From Sphingomonas echinoides ATCC 14820 (GTDB taxonomy: Bacteria; Pseudomonadota; Alphaproteobacteria; Sphingomonadales; Sphingomonadaceae), in the NCBI RefSeq assembly GCF_000241465.1, contig NZ_JH584235.1, positions 356,305-420,304 of the forward strand: a DNA stretch of 64,000 nt, in the 5' to 3' direction. A program made the translations under genes and the position numbers. A model generated the notes under the pieces. It was not told where the DNA came from. It saw nothing but the letters and a program-made list of their open reading frames with translations, and did no database searches. Positions 7,549-17,866 of the stretch are shown here, one piece after another (within the stretch, counting starts at the first letter, position 1; every line of letters begins with the position of its first letter).

Positions 7549-7793
7549 CGGCGAACACTCAAAGTACGTACCAATCCAAGGAGCGCGATCACCGCCCAGG
7601 CCAATTCGAGGGCGAGCGCGGGGAGGTTGTAGTTGACCATCAACGATATCGCCAGCAGCGATGCGCCAAGAAAATTCAGACCGTTCGACAAAAGGTTGGG
7701 CGCGGCATTTCGCAGCGTTTGATACGCGAAGCCGGCGAGAATGGTCAGGGCACCCACAAAGCCGATGATATCGGCCGCATGCGAATCGATCAC
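7545..7793 (-). CDS. Small integral membrane protein between aroA and cmk (CBU_0592-like)
   Basis: An 82-residue protein with three hydrophobic segments (about residues 8-24, 35-52 and 58-76). The pattern, including a FAYQTLRNAAPN-like stretch and a LNFLGASLLAISL helix, resembles the small CBU_0592-type membrane family; the assignment is from memory. The GTG at 7793 overlaps the aroA stop by GTGA, and its own stop overlaps the cmk start by ATGA. The gene is thus locked into the aroA-cmk translation unit. Function is unknown. Confidence 0.75.
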   Translation of the reverse strand: MIDSHAADIIGFVGALTILAGFAYQTLRNAAPNLLSNGLNFLGASLLAISLMVNYNLPALALELAWAVIALLGLVRTLSVRR

Positions 7794-9139
7794 CGGGCGT
7801 CGCCCTGCAATTGCCGGATCTGCGAGAAGAACGCGGGGTAACTGGTCGCGACCGGGCTCGCATCGTCGAGCGTCAGCGCGGCACCGGCATTGGTTTTGCG
7901 GCAATGGAGCGCCGCCACCGCCATGCTCATCGCAATACGGTGATCGAGCAAGGTCGCCACCGTGCCCCCGCCGGGAAGCGGATCGCCGCCGCTGCCGTCG
8001 ATGATCATGCCGTCCTCGACCTCTTCGACGCGCGCGCCGATCACGCCGAGCGCGGCGGCCATCGCCGCGATCCGGTCCGATTCCTTGACACGCAATTCGT
8101 CAGCCCCGCGTGCGATCGTCCGACCGGAGGCGTAGGCGGCGGCGACGAACAGCACAGGATATTCATCGATCATGCTCGGGGCGAGATCGGGCGGGATTTC
8201 GATGCCGGTGAGTGCGGCATGACGCACGCGCAAATCGGCGACGGGCTCGCCACCAACCTCGCGCCGGTCGAGTTCCTCGATGCTGGCACCCATCATGCGG
8301 AGCGCCGTGAAGAGACCCGCGCGGGTGGGGTTGAGGCCGACATTTTCGACGACGATGTCCGACCCTGGCACGATCGTCGCCGCCACCACCAGGAAGGCGG
8401 CGGAGGAGGGGTCCCCGGGCACGACGATCTCCTGAGGAAGCAGTTCAGCCTCCCCAGTGATCGCGATGATCCGACCTTGCGGTGATGGCTCGACCGTCAC
8501 CTTCGCGCCGAAGCCGCGCAGCATCCGCTCGCTATGGTCGCGGGTCGCCACCGGTTCGATCACGCGGGTGATCCCCGGCGTGTTGAGCCCGGCCAGCAAC
8601 ACCGCCGACTTCACTTGCGCCGAGGCGACGGGCAGGGTGTAGGTGATTGGAATGGCGGGGCAGATCCCGCGCAGCATCAGCGGCAACCGTCCGCCGGGGC
8701 TCGACGTGAACTCCGCGCCCATTTGCGACAGCGGCGTGATCACGCGGCCCATCGGACGCTTCGACAAGGAGGCATCGCCAATAAAGGTGGCGATAATCGG
8801 ATGGCTGGCGACCAGCCCCATCAGCAGCCGCGTCGAAGTTCCGGAATTGCCCATGTCGAGCGCGTTCGCCGGTTGCAGCAAGCCGCCCACTCCGACGCCG
8901 TCGATCGTCCACACGCCGTCATCACCCCGGACGATGCTCGCGCCCATTGCGCGCAAGGCGGCGGCGGTGGCGAGGACGTCCTCGCCCTCCAGCAGGCCGG
9001 TGACCCGGCTGGTGCCGACCGCGAGCGCCGAAAACATCAGCGAGCGGTGGCTGATCGATTTGTCGCCCGGCACGCGGACGCGGCCGGTGAGCGGACCGGA
9101 AGGTTGGATTTCAAGCGGAGCGGGTGTAGGATGTGCCAT
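7790..9139 (-). CDS. aroA: 3-phosphoshikimate 1-carboxyvinyltransferase (EPSP synthase), class II type
   Basis: A 449-residue enzyme of the shikimate pathway, joining phosphoenolpyruvate to shikimate-3-phosphate. Motifs include PGDKSISHRS near residue 24, GDASLSKRPMGRV, SAQVKSAVLLAGLNTPG, RDHSE, NPTR and ELRVKESDR. SAQxK, RDHSE and NPTR resemble the class II (CP4-like) enzymes. At the residue that is Ala100 in the glyphosate-tolerant CP4 enzyme, this protein has Gly (GNSGTSTRL). That predicts ordinary inhibitor sensitivity, as inference. It heads the cluster with the small membrane gene and cmk, each overlapping the next by 4 nt. Confidence 0.96.
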   Translation of the reverse strand: MAHPTPAPLEIQPSGPLTGRVRVPGDKSISHRSLMFSALAVGTSRVTGLLEGEDVLATAAALRAMGASIVRGDDGVWTIDGVGVGGLLQPANALDMGNSGTSTRLLMGLVASHPIIATFIGDASLSKRPMGRVITPLSQMGAEFTSSPGGRLPLMLRGICPAIPITYTLPVASAQVKSAVLLAGLNTPGITRVIEPVATRDHSERMLRGFGAKVTVEPSPQGRIIAITGEAELLPQEIVVPGDPSSAAFLVVAATIVPGSDIVVENVGLNPTRAGLFTALRMMGASIEELDRREVGGEPVADLRVRHAALTGIEIPPDLAPSMIDEYPVLFVAAAYASGRTIARGADELRVKESDRIAAMAAALGVIGARVEEVEDGMIIDGSGGDPLPGGGTVATLLDHRIAMSMAVAALHCRKTNAGAALTLDDASPVATSYPAFFSQIRQLQGDAR

Positions 9140-9247
9140 CGGCCCCGCGCTTTGACAGTGCGCTTGCGCTATGGCAAGGCGCGCCCCACTTTGCGGCGTC
9201 GCGGTCGCAAGATCTCATTATCATCTTGAAGAAGGTCAACTCGGCAT

Positions 9248-9565
9248 ATGATCCAGCCGGAATGGGGCACGAAGCGTACGTGCCCGAAATGCGCCACCCG
9301 TTTTTATGACCTGGGCAAGGACGATCCCGTCACGTGCATCAATTGCGGTGCGCATTGGGAGCCGGAGCCGATCCTGAAGTCGAAGCAGCCGCTGCCGTTC
9401 GAGCAGGCCAAGCCCGAATTGATCAAGAAGGACGACGATCTCGCCGGTGACGACGAGGATCTGGACACCGGTGAAGACGAAGAGCCCTCGCCCGACGACG
9501 AGGTCGATCTCGGCGGTGATGACGATCTCGGCGTGGAAGCGCCGACCAATGACGACGATCATTGA
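9248..9565 (+). CDS. TIGR02300-type FYDLN acidic zinc-ribbon protein
   Basis: A 105-residue protein with an N-terminal zinc-ribbon-like part (CPKCATRFYDLGKDDP, then CINCG) and a C-terminal half made almost entirely of Asp, Glu, Gly and Pro. FYDL and the acidic tail are the hallmark of the alphaproteobacterial FYDLN-acid family, whose function is not known. Four cysteines in two CxxC pairs suggest one bound zinc. It is transcribed away from aroA and has GAAGG 12 nt before the ATG. Confidence 0.85.
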   Translation: MIQPEWGTKRTCPKCATRFYDLGKDDPVTCINCGAHWEPEPILKSKQPLPFEQAKPELIKKDDDLAGDDEDLDTGEDEEPSPDDEVDLGGDDDLGVEAPTNDDDH

Positions 9566-9590
9566 TTTTCACGTGTAATCGATGATTTTT

Positions 9591-9620
9591 TTGGCAAGCG
9601 GCGCATTGGCCGCTTGCCAA
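9591..9620. terminator. Strong hairpin after the FYDLN gene
   Basis: A perfect 12-bp inverted repeat (TTGGCAAGCGGC and its complement) with a 6-nt loop lies between the FYDLN gene and tRNA-Ala. On the plus strand it is preceded by a T-run rather than followed by one, so it lacks the U-tract of a standard intrinsic terminator. It may still end or protect the upstream transcript. Confidence 0.35.
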
Positions 9621-9692
9621 GGGCGCGCCGCCTCGGTAGGGGCGACGCCTTCCCGCTGAAGGGCCGGTTTTACGGACCTTCAAAAACGAGAT

Positions 9693-9768
9693 GGGGCCGT
9701 AGCTCAGCTGGGAGAGCGTTCGCATGGCATGCGAAAGGTCAGGGGTTCGATCCCCCTCGGCTCCACCA
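9693..9768 (+). tRNA. tRNA-Ala(GGC)
   Basis: A 76-nt cloverleaf with acceptor GGGGCCG paired to CGGCTCC (one G-U pair), D-arm AGCTCAGCTGGGAGAGC, anticodon stem TTCGC/GCGAA around loop ATGGCAT (anticodon GGC), T-arm GGGGTTCGATCCCC and an encoded ACCA 3' end. It stands alone between the FYDLN gene and the alcohol dehydrogenase gene. Confidence 0.96.
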
Positions 9769-9795
9769 TTTTCCATATAAATCCTGAATGGTGTG

Positions 9796-10779
9796 TCACG
9801 GGACTAGAACCGCGGCACCGTCGAACCGGCCATGCCGCAAATCGTCCAATGCCGTATTGGCGTTTTGGAGCGGGTAGACCGTGGTCTTTACGGCGATCCC
9901 GATTTTGGGGACGAGGCCGAGGAACTCGATTCCATCCTGCCGCGTGAGATTGGCGACCGAGACGAGTTGCCGTTCTTCCCAGAGAATGTCGTAGGGGAAG
10001 CTCGGGATATCGCTCATATGGATCCCGGCGCACACCACGCGGCCACCTTTGCGGACCGCCTTTAGCGCCATCGGTACAAGGTCCCCGGCCGTCGCGTAAA
10101 TGATCGCGGCGTCCAGCCTCTCCGGCGGGCTTTCATCCGACCCGCCCGCCCACACTACCCCTAGGCTTCGCGCAAAGTCCTGCGTTCGGGTGTCGCCTGG
10201 CCGGGTGAAGGCGTAGACCGCGCGTCCCTGCCATTTGGCGACTTGCGCGACGATATGGCCAGCGGCACCAAAACCATAGATCCCGAGGCGCTTGCCGTCG
10301 CCCGCGATCTTGAGCGACCGCCAGCCGATCAGCCCAGCGCACAGGAGCGGTGCCAAGGACACGTCGCTACCTGTTTCTCCAAGCGGGAAGGCAAAACGCG
10401 CATCGGCGACCACCGACGTCGCAAACCCGCCATCGCGGGTATATCCGGTAAATTGCGGTGCATCGCACAGGTTTTCGCGCTGCTCCTGGCAATAGGGGCA
10501 CACGCCGCAGGTGTGGCCGAGCCAAGGAATGCCGACACGTTCCCCGATCTGCAAGCCAGCAACGCCCGCGCCGATCGCGTCGATGCGGCCGACGATCTCA
10601 TGACCGGGAATGATCGGCGATTTCGGATTGGGCAATTCGCCATCGACAACGTGCAAATCTGTGCGGCAAACCCCGCAGGCGAGCACCTTCACCCGGACCT
10701 CGCCGGGGCCGGGCGCCCGATCGGGCAGTTCGGTCCATTCGAGCGGCGTTCCCGGGCGGTTCAGTACCATTGCCTTCAT
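9796..10779 (-). CDS. Zinc-dependent alcohol dehydrogenase family protein
   Basis: A 327-residue medium-chain dehydrogenase. The catalytic zinc site is visible as ACGVCRTDLH (Cys near residue 36) and GHE (about 59-61). The structural zinc lobe has four cysteines in CGVCPYCQEQRENLC (about 91-105). The Rossmann motif GIYGFGAAGHIVAQ lies near residue 166. The pattern is that of single-chain zinc alcohol dehydrogenases (AdhP/AdhA-like) that oxidise primary alcohols with NAD; the substrate is not certain. It is divergent from guaB and convergent with tRNA-Ala. Confidence 0.9.
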   Translation of the reverse strand: MKAMVLNRPGTPLEWTELPDRAPGPGEVRVKVLACGVCRTDLHVVDGELPNPKSPIIPGHEIVGRIDAIGAGVAGLQIGERVGIPWLGHTCGVCPYCQEQRENLCDAPQFTGYTRDGGFATSVVADARFAFPLGETGSDVSLAPLLCAGLIGWRSLKIAGDGKRLGIYGFGAAGHIVAQVAKWQGRAVYAFTRPGDTRTQDFARSLGVVWAGGSDESPPERLDAAIIYATAGDLVPMALKAVRKGGRVVCAGIHMSDIPSFPYDILWEERQLVSVANLTRQDGIEFLGLVPKIGIAVKTTVYPLQNANTALDDLRHGRFDGAAVLVP

Positions 10780-12521
<1,742 letters not shown>

Positions 12522-12527
12522 TTTTCT

Positions 12528-12646
12528 CCCTCTCCCCTTCAGGGGAGAGGGTCGGGGAGAGGGGCAGTGTTGCGCGCCCTTCGTTACTACCCCTCTCCCG
12601 CGCTTCGCTTCGCTCGCTTGCCCTCTCCCCGCAAGCGGGGAGAGGG
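12528..12646. repeat. Palindromic repeat doublet (REPIN-like) ahead of rsmB
   Basis: Left palindrome: CCCTCTCCCC-TTCA-GGGGAGAGGG (12528-12551). Right palindrome: CCCTCTCCCC-GCAAGC-GGGGAGAGGG (12621-12646). Between them are inverted GGGGAGAGGGG and CCCCTCTCC arms, so the whole forms two REP units facing each other. The right unit ends 9 nt before the rsmB start, and its GGAGAGGG is well placed to act as the Shine-Dalgarno sequence. The same fold could terminate the guaB transcript. Confidence 0.85.
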
Positions 12647-12655
12647 ATAAAAAGA

Positions 12656-13828
12656 ATGACCCCATCTGCCCGCACCCAAGCCGCGATCGAACTGCTCGAC
12701 CAGATCATCGCGGGCGCACGCGATTCGGGGGCGGCGGCGGATACGATCGTCGCGCGCTACTTTGCGACGCGGCGGTATGCCGGATCCAAGGACCGGCGCG
12801 CGGTGCGCGAATTGGTCTATGCCGCGATCCGGGCACTCGGTGAACGTCCGGCCTCGGGCCGCGCGGCGGTGCTGGCGCTGGCCAAGGCGGACCCGGAACT
12901 GGCCGCGACCTTTGACGGCGTCGGCCACGGCCCGGCGGTGATCGGACCGAGCGAGACCCCGGCCAAGACCGGTATCGCGCCCAACTGGATCCTCGATCGC
13001 TTGCGGCAATCGGGGCTCGACGACGCCGAATTCCCGGCCTTGATCGACCGCGCGCCGCTTGATGCGCGGATCAACCGCGCGATCCACGAAGCGATCGAGA
13101 TTGAGGGCGCGGAACCGATTGCCGGGCTGGCCGACGGGTTGCGCCTGCCTTCGGGCACGCAAGTCGAGCAACTCCCCGCCTATAATCATGGCGCGATCGA
13201 GGTGCAGGATGCGGGCAGCCAGTTCGTCACGCTTGCCGCGCGCGCGCAAGCCGGGCAGCGCATCGTCGATCTGTGCGCGGGGGCGGGCGGCAAGACGCTG
13301 GCGCTGGCGGCGGCGATGGGCGGGCAGGGCGTGGTGCTCGCCACCGATACCGACCGTGCGCGGTTGTCCCGTCTGGCGCCGCGCGCCGAACGCGCGCGCG
13401 CAGGGATCATCGAGACGCGGTTGCTCAATCCGGGGCGCGAAGTCGAGATGCTCGACGACTGGGTCGGCAGCGCAGATTGCGTGCTGATCGATGCCCCCTG
13501 TTCGGGCACCGGCACCTGGCGGCGCAATCCCGAGGCGCGCTGGCGGCTGACCCCCGACCGGATCGAACGGCTGGTCGAGACGCAGCGCCATCTCCTCGAA
13601 GTCGGCGCGACACTGGTCAAGCCCGGCGGTGCCCTTGTCTACATCGTCTGTTCGCTGCTCGATGAAGAGGGGGCGGGGCAAGTTGCGACGTTCCTCGCGG
13701 CCAATCCGGGGTGGCGGGCGCAGCCGCTCGATCTGGGCGCAGGACGCGCGCAGGGTGCGGGCACGCGGCTGACACCAGCGCATGATGCAACCGACGGGTT
13801 TTTTGTCGCGCGATTGCAACACGCGTGA
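12656..13828 (+). CDS. rsmB: RsmB/NOP-family RNA (cytosine-C5) methyltransferase
   Basis: A 390-residue SAM-dependent rRNA methyltransferase, probably 16S m5C967. The N-terminal NusB-like region (about 5-60) is followed by the Rossmann fold with [17 protein letters not shown] near residue 205. The catalytic pair is Cys in [14 protein letters not shown] and Cys in VCSLLDEEG. The second motif starts with V rather than the usual T or Y before CS, which is a mild variant. The Shine-Dalgarno (GAGAGGG, 9 nt before ATG) is the arm of the palindromic repeat just upstream. Confidence 0.9.
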   Translation: MTPSARTQAAIELLDQIIAGARDSGAAADTIVARYFATRRYAGSKDRRAVRELVYAAIRALGERPASGRAAVLALAKADPELAATFDGVGHGPAVIGPSETPAKTGIAPNWILDRLRQSGLDDAEFPALIDRAPLDARINRAIHEAIEIEGAEPIAGLADGLRLPSGTQVEQLPAYNHGAIEVQDAGSQFVTLAARAQAGQRIVDLCAGAGGKTLALAAAMGGQGVVLATDTDRARLSRLAPRAERARAGIIETRLLNPGREVEMLDDWVGSADCVLIDAPCSGTGTWRRNPEARWRLTPDRIERLVETQRHLLEVGATLVKPGGALVYIVCSLLDEEGAGQVATFLAANPGWRAQPLDLGAGRAQGAGTRLTPAHDATDGFFVARLQHA

Positions 13829-13862
13829 TAGCTCTGTCGCCGTGCCAAAGCTGGAGTATCTC

Positions 13863-14369
13863 ATGCGCTATACGTCTGTCGCCGTCGCCGCTGCGCTGAC
13901 GCTGCTCACCGTTGCGACTGCGGTGCAGGGGCAGCGCGGTGAGGATACGATCGATGGCCGCTCGATGGCGCTGCTCGCGCGTGGCCGTGCGCTGCAGGCG
14001 GCGGGCAATCTTGATGCCGCGACCGATACGCTGGAAAGCGCGCTGGCGGTCGACCCGCGCAATCGCGGTGCATTCGTGACGCTGGCCGAAGTTGCCCAAA
14101 CCCGTGGATTGCCGGGCAAGGCGATCCGCCTGTATCGGGAAGCGCTGTCGCTCGATCCCAATGACGTGGCGGCGCTCAGCGGGCAGGGCGAGGCGCTGGT
14201 CGCGAAGGGCGCGGTTGCGCGCGCGCGCGACAATCTGGCGCGGATCAAGACGGTGTGCGCCAAGCGCGCCTGCCCGGAAATCGCGGCGCTTTCCGCGTCG
14301 ATCGCCAAGGGGCCGCCAGTGGTCACTGCCTCTACGACGGTTGCCGGGGCGACCGTAAAGAAGGACTGA
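13863..14369 (+). CDS. Exported tetratricopeptide-repeat protein
   Basis: A 168-residue protein with a signal peptide ([20 protein letters not shown], cleavage near residue 22) and two TPR-like helical pairs at about residues 40-75 and 76-110 ([38 protein letters not shown]). It is probably periplasmic and binds a protein or peptide partner. It lies 34 nt after rsmB on the same strand, with GGAG 7 nt before the ATG. No specific family is recognised. Confidence 0.75.
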   Translation: MRYTSVAVAAALTLLTVATAVQGQRGEDTIDGRSMALLARGRALQAAGNLDAATDTLESALAVDPRNRGAFVTLAEVAQTRGLPGKAIRLYREALSLDPNDVAALSGQGEALVAKGAVARARDNLARIKTVCAKRACPEIAALSASIAKGPPVVTASTTVAGATVKKD

Positions 14370-14380
14370 GAGCGGTTTAT

Positions 14381-14518
14381 CCTCACCGGAACGGGGAGGG
14401 ACCCTTTTGCCTATTCGGCAAAGGGGTGGAGAGGGCTATCTGTCAGGCATTACGCTTGAGGCGCGCCCCCTCCACCATTCGCTGAATGCTCATGGTCCCC
14501 CTCCCCGTGCCGGGGAGG
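14381..14518. repeat. Palindromic repeat doublet between converging genes
   Basis: Left unit: CCTCACCG-GAA-CGGGGAGG (14381-14399, one mismatch). Right unit: CCTCCCCG-TGC-CGGGGAGG (14500-14518, perfect). A further imperfect hairpin lies at 14402-14426 (CCCTTTTGCC with GGCAAAGGG). The outer units face each other. The block fills the gap between the TPR gene and the end of rsmA, a position suited to two-way termination or 3' end protection. Confidence 0.75.
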
Positions 14519-14519
14519 A

Positions 14520-15362
14520 TCAGGACAGCGCGTGCGCCAGGGCGACGAACTCGGTAACGCTGACGGTCTCGGCACGGCGGGTCGGGTCTATGCCCACGCG
14601 CTCAAGTGCATCAAGCGCGCCTGCCACACCCTTCAGGCTTTGCCGTAACATCTTGCGCCGTTGCCCGAACGCCGCTGCGGTCAGCCGCTCCAGCGTTGCA
14701 AAACGCACGCCTTCGGGCGCATCAGCGGGCACGATATGCACGACCGCCGACATCACCTTGGGCGGAGGGGTGAAGGCCGAGCGATGCACCGGCATCGCCA
14801 GCGTGGCGCGCGACCGCCACTGCGCCAGCACCGCAAGCCGCCCATAGGCCTCGCCATCGGTCGGCGCGACGATGCGATCGGCGACCTCCCGCTGGAACAT
14901 CAAGGTCAGGCTCTGCCACCACGGTGCCCATTCCGCCGACAGCCAGCGCACCAGCAACGCCGTGCCGATATTGTACGGCAGGTTCGAGGCGATATGCGGC
15001 TTGCCGTCGAACAGCGACGCAGCGTCGATTTCCAAGGCGTCGCCTTCGATCACGCGCAGCTTGCCCGGAAACGCCTCGCCCAGTTCAGCGAGCGCAGGGA
15101 TACAGCGATGGTCGCGCTCGATCGCGGTGACGCGTGCGCCCGCCGCCAGCAAGGCGCGGGTCAAGCCGCCGGGGCCGGGGCCAATCTCCAGCACCTCGGC
15201 GTCGTTCAAGTCGCCGGGAATGCGCGCGATCCGCGCCAGCAATTGCGCGTCGAGCAGGAAATTTTGCCCCAGCGCCTTGCTCGCATTCAGGCCATAACGC
15301 GCGATGACGTCGCGCAGCGGGGGCAGGTCGGGGCGTGGTGGTACCAAAATGGGCTGGCTCAC
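14520..15362 (-). CDS. rsmA: 16S rRNA (A1518/A1519) dimethyltransferase
   Basis: A 280-residue KsgA/Dim1 enzyme that dimethylates two adenines near the 3' end of 16S rRNA. Motifs are [10 protein letters not shown] (residues about 29-38), [14 protein letters not shown] for SAM, and the catalytic SNLPYNIGT, followed by [12 protein letters not shown] and [13 protein letters not shown]. The GTG at 15362 overlaps the pdxA stop (GTGA), so the two are translationally coupled. It ends the lptD-surA-pdxA-rsmA operon. Confidence 0.95.
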   Translation of the reverse strand: MSQPILVPPRPDLPPLRDVIARYGLNASKALGQNFLLDAQLLARIARIPGDLNDAEVLEIGPGPGGLTRALLAAGARVTAIERDHRCIPALAELGEAFPGKLRVIEGDALEIDAASLFDGKPHIASNLPYNIGTALLVRWLSAEWAPWWQSLTLMFQREVADRIVAPTDGEAYGRLAVLAQWRSRATLAMPVHRSAFTPPPKVMSAVVHIVPADAPEGVRFATLERLTAAAFGQRRKMLRQSLKGVAGALDALERVGIDPTRRAETVSVTEFVALAHALS

Positions 15363-16354
15363 GCGTCGGCGGCGGCGCGGCGATCGGCGGCCTCGCCCGC
15401 CAGCCGGATCGCGGCGATCGTCGCGCCGGGCTCGGCAATGTTCTGGCCCGCGATGTTGAACGCAGTCCCGTGATCGGGCGACGTGCGCACGATCGGCAGC
15501 CCGAGCGTAATATTCACGCCGGAGTCGAAATACAGCGTCTTGATCGGGATGAGCGCCTGATCGTGATAGCAGCACATCGCCGCGTCATAGGTTGCGCGGG
15601 CACGGGCATGGAACATCGTGTCCGCAGCAAACGGCCCGGTCGCGTCGATCCCCTCGCTTTGCAGGATCTCGATTGCAGGGGCGATCAGGTCGATTTCCTC
15701 GCGACCGATCGCGCCGCTCTCGCCCGCATGGGGGTTGAAACCGGCAAAGGCGATGCGGGGCTTGAGAATTCCGAAATTGCGCATCAGCCCGCGCGCCGTC
15801 GCCCGCGCTTTCGAAACGAGCAAATCGATCGACAGTAGCCCGCTGACCGCAGCGAGCGGAACGTGGGTGGTAATTGGAACCACGCGCAAATCGGGGCCGG
15901 CCAGCATCATCACCGCGTTTTCGCCGGCAATGCCACAGCGTTCGGCCACGAACTCGGTCTGCCCCGGATGGTTGAAGCCGATCTTGTAGAGTTGTGCCTT
16001 CGACACCGGCCCCGTGACCAACGCGCGCGCCGCGCCCGAGCGGACCAGCCCGGCGGCAAGCTCGAGCGCACGCAGCGCACAGCGCGCGCCCTCGACATCG
16101 GGCACGCCAGGCATGATCTCGCCGCCATCCTCCACCGTCAGTACCGGCAACGCGGTCTCGAACACACGGTTGGTGTCTTCGGGGTGCGAAATGGGCTCGA
16201 CCGGGCCATCCCACACCGCCGCGATCGCGCGAGCGTCGCCCGTCGTGAAAAACGGCGGCAACCCTTCCGCGACGCGTTGCGCCCAGGCTTTGGCGATGAT
16301 CTCGGGGCCGATCCCGGCCGGATCCCCCATCGATATGGCGAGCGGCGCGAGCAT
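15359..16354 (-). CDS. pdxA: 4-hydroxythreonine-4-phosphate dehydrogenase
   Basis: A 331-residue enzyme of pyridoxal phosphate synthesis that oxidises 4-phosphohydroxy-L-threonine. It starts [19 protein letters not shown]. It has the divalent-metal and substrate motifs [21 protein letters not shown] (metal-binding His) and [14 protein letters not shown]. The ATG at 16354 is preceded by AGGGGA at good spacing and lies 16 nt after the surA stop. The lptD-surA-pdxA-rsmA order matches that of enteric and alphaproteobacteria. Confidence 0.95.
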   Translation of the reverse strand: MLAPLAISMGDPAGIGPEIIAKAWAQRVAEGLPPFFTTGDARAIAAVWDGPVEPISHPEDTNRVFETALPVLTVEDGGEIMPGVPDVEGARCALRALELAAGLVRSGAARALVTGPVSKAQLYKIGFNHPGQTEFVAERCGIAGENAVMMLAGPDLRVVPITTHVPLAAVSGLLSIDLLVSKARATARGLMRNFGILKPRIAFAGFNPHAGESGAIGREEIDLIAPAIEILQSEGIDATGPFAADTMFHARARATYDAAMCCYHDQALIPIKTLYFDSGVNITLGLPIVRTSPDHGTAFNIAGQNIAEPGATIAAIRLAGEAADRRAAADA

Positions 16355-16370
16355 GGCGTTGATCCCCTGG

Positions 16371-17774
16371 TCAGCGATATTCGATGATCGCGTCGCGTCG
16401 CAAATCGCGGAGCAACTGGTTCGCACGCAGGTTCACGCGCGAATTTTCCATCGACGTTCGCACTTGCTCGACGCCCGGAATGCGCGGGCCCGTCGCTTCG
16501 TCGCGACCGCACAGCACCAGCGAGCGAATGCCATCCTTGGCCGAGCCGAATGGCGGGGTCGATTCGCCGACCTGCAGTTTCAGCATGATCTCGCGCAGCG
16601 GCCCCGGCAGATCCTTGATCCGCACCGAATCATTGTCGACCACATCGGCACCGAGCGCGGTCGCGACCTTGGCGACTTCACCGCAACCATGGATCGTCTG
16701 GCTCAATTTGGCGAATTCGGTCACGCGCGCATCGGCCTGGGCCTGCGTGGTGCCTTCGGCAAAGCGCACGCTGAGCTGCTTGAGCGTGAGCTTGGCATCC
16801 ATCGGATCGGCGACGCCGACCTTGCGCGTGTCGACCAGATAGATGATCGAGAAACCGCCCGGCACCTCGATCGGGCCAGCCAGATGCTCGGGCGTCATCG
16901 ATTTGATCGCCTCGACCAGCGTCGGCGGCAATTGCGACAATTGCGTTTCGCTCAGCCAGTCGAGATCGCCGTCGGTCGCGCGGGTGGTGGCGTCGGACAG
17001 GCGGGCATAATAGCCGAACGTGTCCTCGCCCTTTTCGCGCTTCTGGATCGATCCGATGATCTGTTGCGCCTGGTTGAACACTTCCTGCGCGCGATCGGGG
17101 TCGGCCTTCAGATAGATTTCGCGGACGTGATACTCGGTCGTGCCTTGCTGCTTCTTCAGCTTCTCGATGATCGCATTGACCTCTTCGTCGCCGACATTGA
17201 TGTCGACCTTGCGCCGCAAATAGCGGTTCCACGACAGCTCGGCCTCGATCTGGCGCTTCAGCGACCGCTCGGACGAGCCGATCCCGCGCAAATAGACCCG
17301 CATCTCGGCGACCGACTTGCCGAAGTTGCGCGCGACGGTCTCATAGCTCTTGTTGATCTCGTCGGGTGCCAGCTTGACCTCGGCGGTCTTGGCCTGCTGG
17401 ATCTGCAGCGTTTCGTCGATCAGCTGCCGCGCGATCAGCAGCTTGTACTGCGCCATTTCCTCGGGCGACAGCTTCAGGTCGCGCGCTGCCACCAGCAAGG
17501 CGACGCGTTGGTCGATGTCGGTGCCGGTGATCACCGCGCCGTTGACGATCGCGGTTGGCTTGCGGATGTTGGGATCGACCTTGCCGAAAATCTGCAGGTT
17601 CTTCGGAATGTCGAGCCCCACGGCGGGCGTCGCATCGTCGGGAACGGTCTGCGCGATCGAACCGCCGCTGGTCGAAACAAGCGCGACGAGCGCGGCACCG
17701 AGCGCCAGACGGCGGCCGAGCGAAGCCAGGCCGGTGGTGGTTGCGCCGGTCTTCTTGGTGATGTCAGTCTTCAC
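16371..17774 (-). CDS. surA: Periplasmic peptidyl-prolyl isomerase/chaperone SurA
   Basis: A 467-residue periplasmic chaperone for outer-membrane proteins. A twin-arginine-looking but ordinary signal region (GRRLALGAALVALVSTSGGS) is followed by the SurA N-terminal chaperone domain (about 50-200). Two parvulin-like domains follow (about 200-310 and 310-420). The first carries YHVREIYLKADP and GDLDWLSETQLSQLPP, while the second is more degenerate. GTG at 17774 is chosen because the signal peptide follows directly; an ATG lies 24 codons upstream. It sits downstream of lptD, one of its clients. Confidence 0.9.
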   Translation of the reverse strand: MKTDITKKTGATTTGLASLGRRLALGAALVALVSTSGGSIAQTVPDDATPAVGLDIPKNLQIFGKVDPNIRKPTAIVNGAVITGTDIDQRVALLVAARDLKLSPEEMAQYKLLIARQLIDETLQIQQAKTAEVKLAPDEINKSYETVARNFGKSVAEMRVYLRGIGSSERSLKRQIEAELSWNRYLRRKVDINVGDEEVNAIIEKLKKQQGTTEYHVREIYLKADPDRAQEVFNQAQQIIGSIQKREKGEDTFGYYARLSDATTRATDGDLDWLSETQLSQLPPTLVEAIKSMTPEHLAGPIEVPGGFSIIYLVDTRKVGVADPMDAKLTLKQLSVRFAEGTTQAQADARVTEFAKLSQTIHGCGEVAKVATALGADVVDNDSVRIKDLPGPLREIMLKLQVGESTPPFGSAKDGIRSLVLCGRDEATGPRIPGVEQVRTSMENSRVNLRANQLLRDLRRDAIIEYR

Positions 17775-17866
17775 GTAGTTAAAATCCCATCCCGCGCGGT
17801 CTGCGTTTCTGCTCAGCCCAACGAGCCCTTGGAAAGGTCCGTGCAACAGACCGCCTGAACCAGTGC

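Noticed and set aside
9591-9620. Standard rho-independent terminator after the FYDLN gene
   Set aside because: The T-run precedes the stem rather than following it, so only a hairpin of uncertain role is reported.
16371-17774. SurA signal read as a Tat signal because of an RR pair
   Set aside because: The RR is not in a full Tat motif and SurA is a Sec substrate in known cases.
16014-17858. Long 614-codon open frame opposite pdxA and surA
   Set aside because: Antisense shadow of two well-supported genes, with low-complexity Asp/Arg-rich translation.
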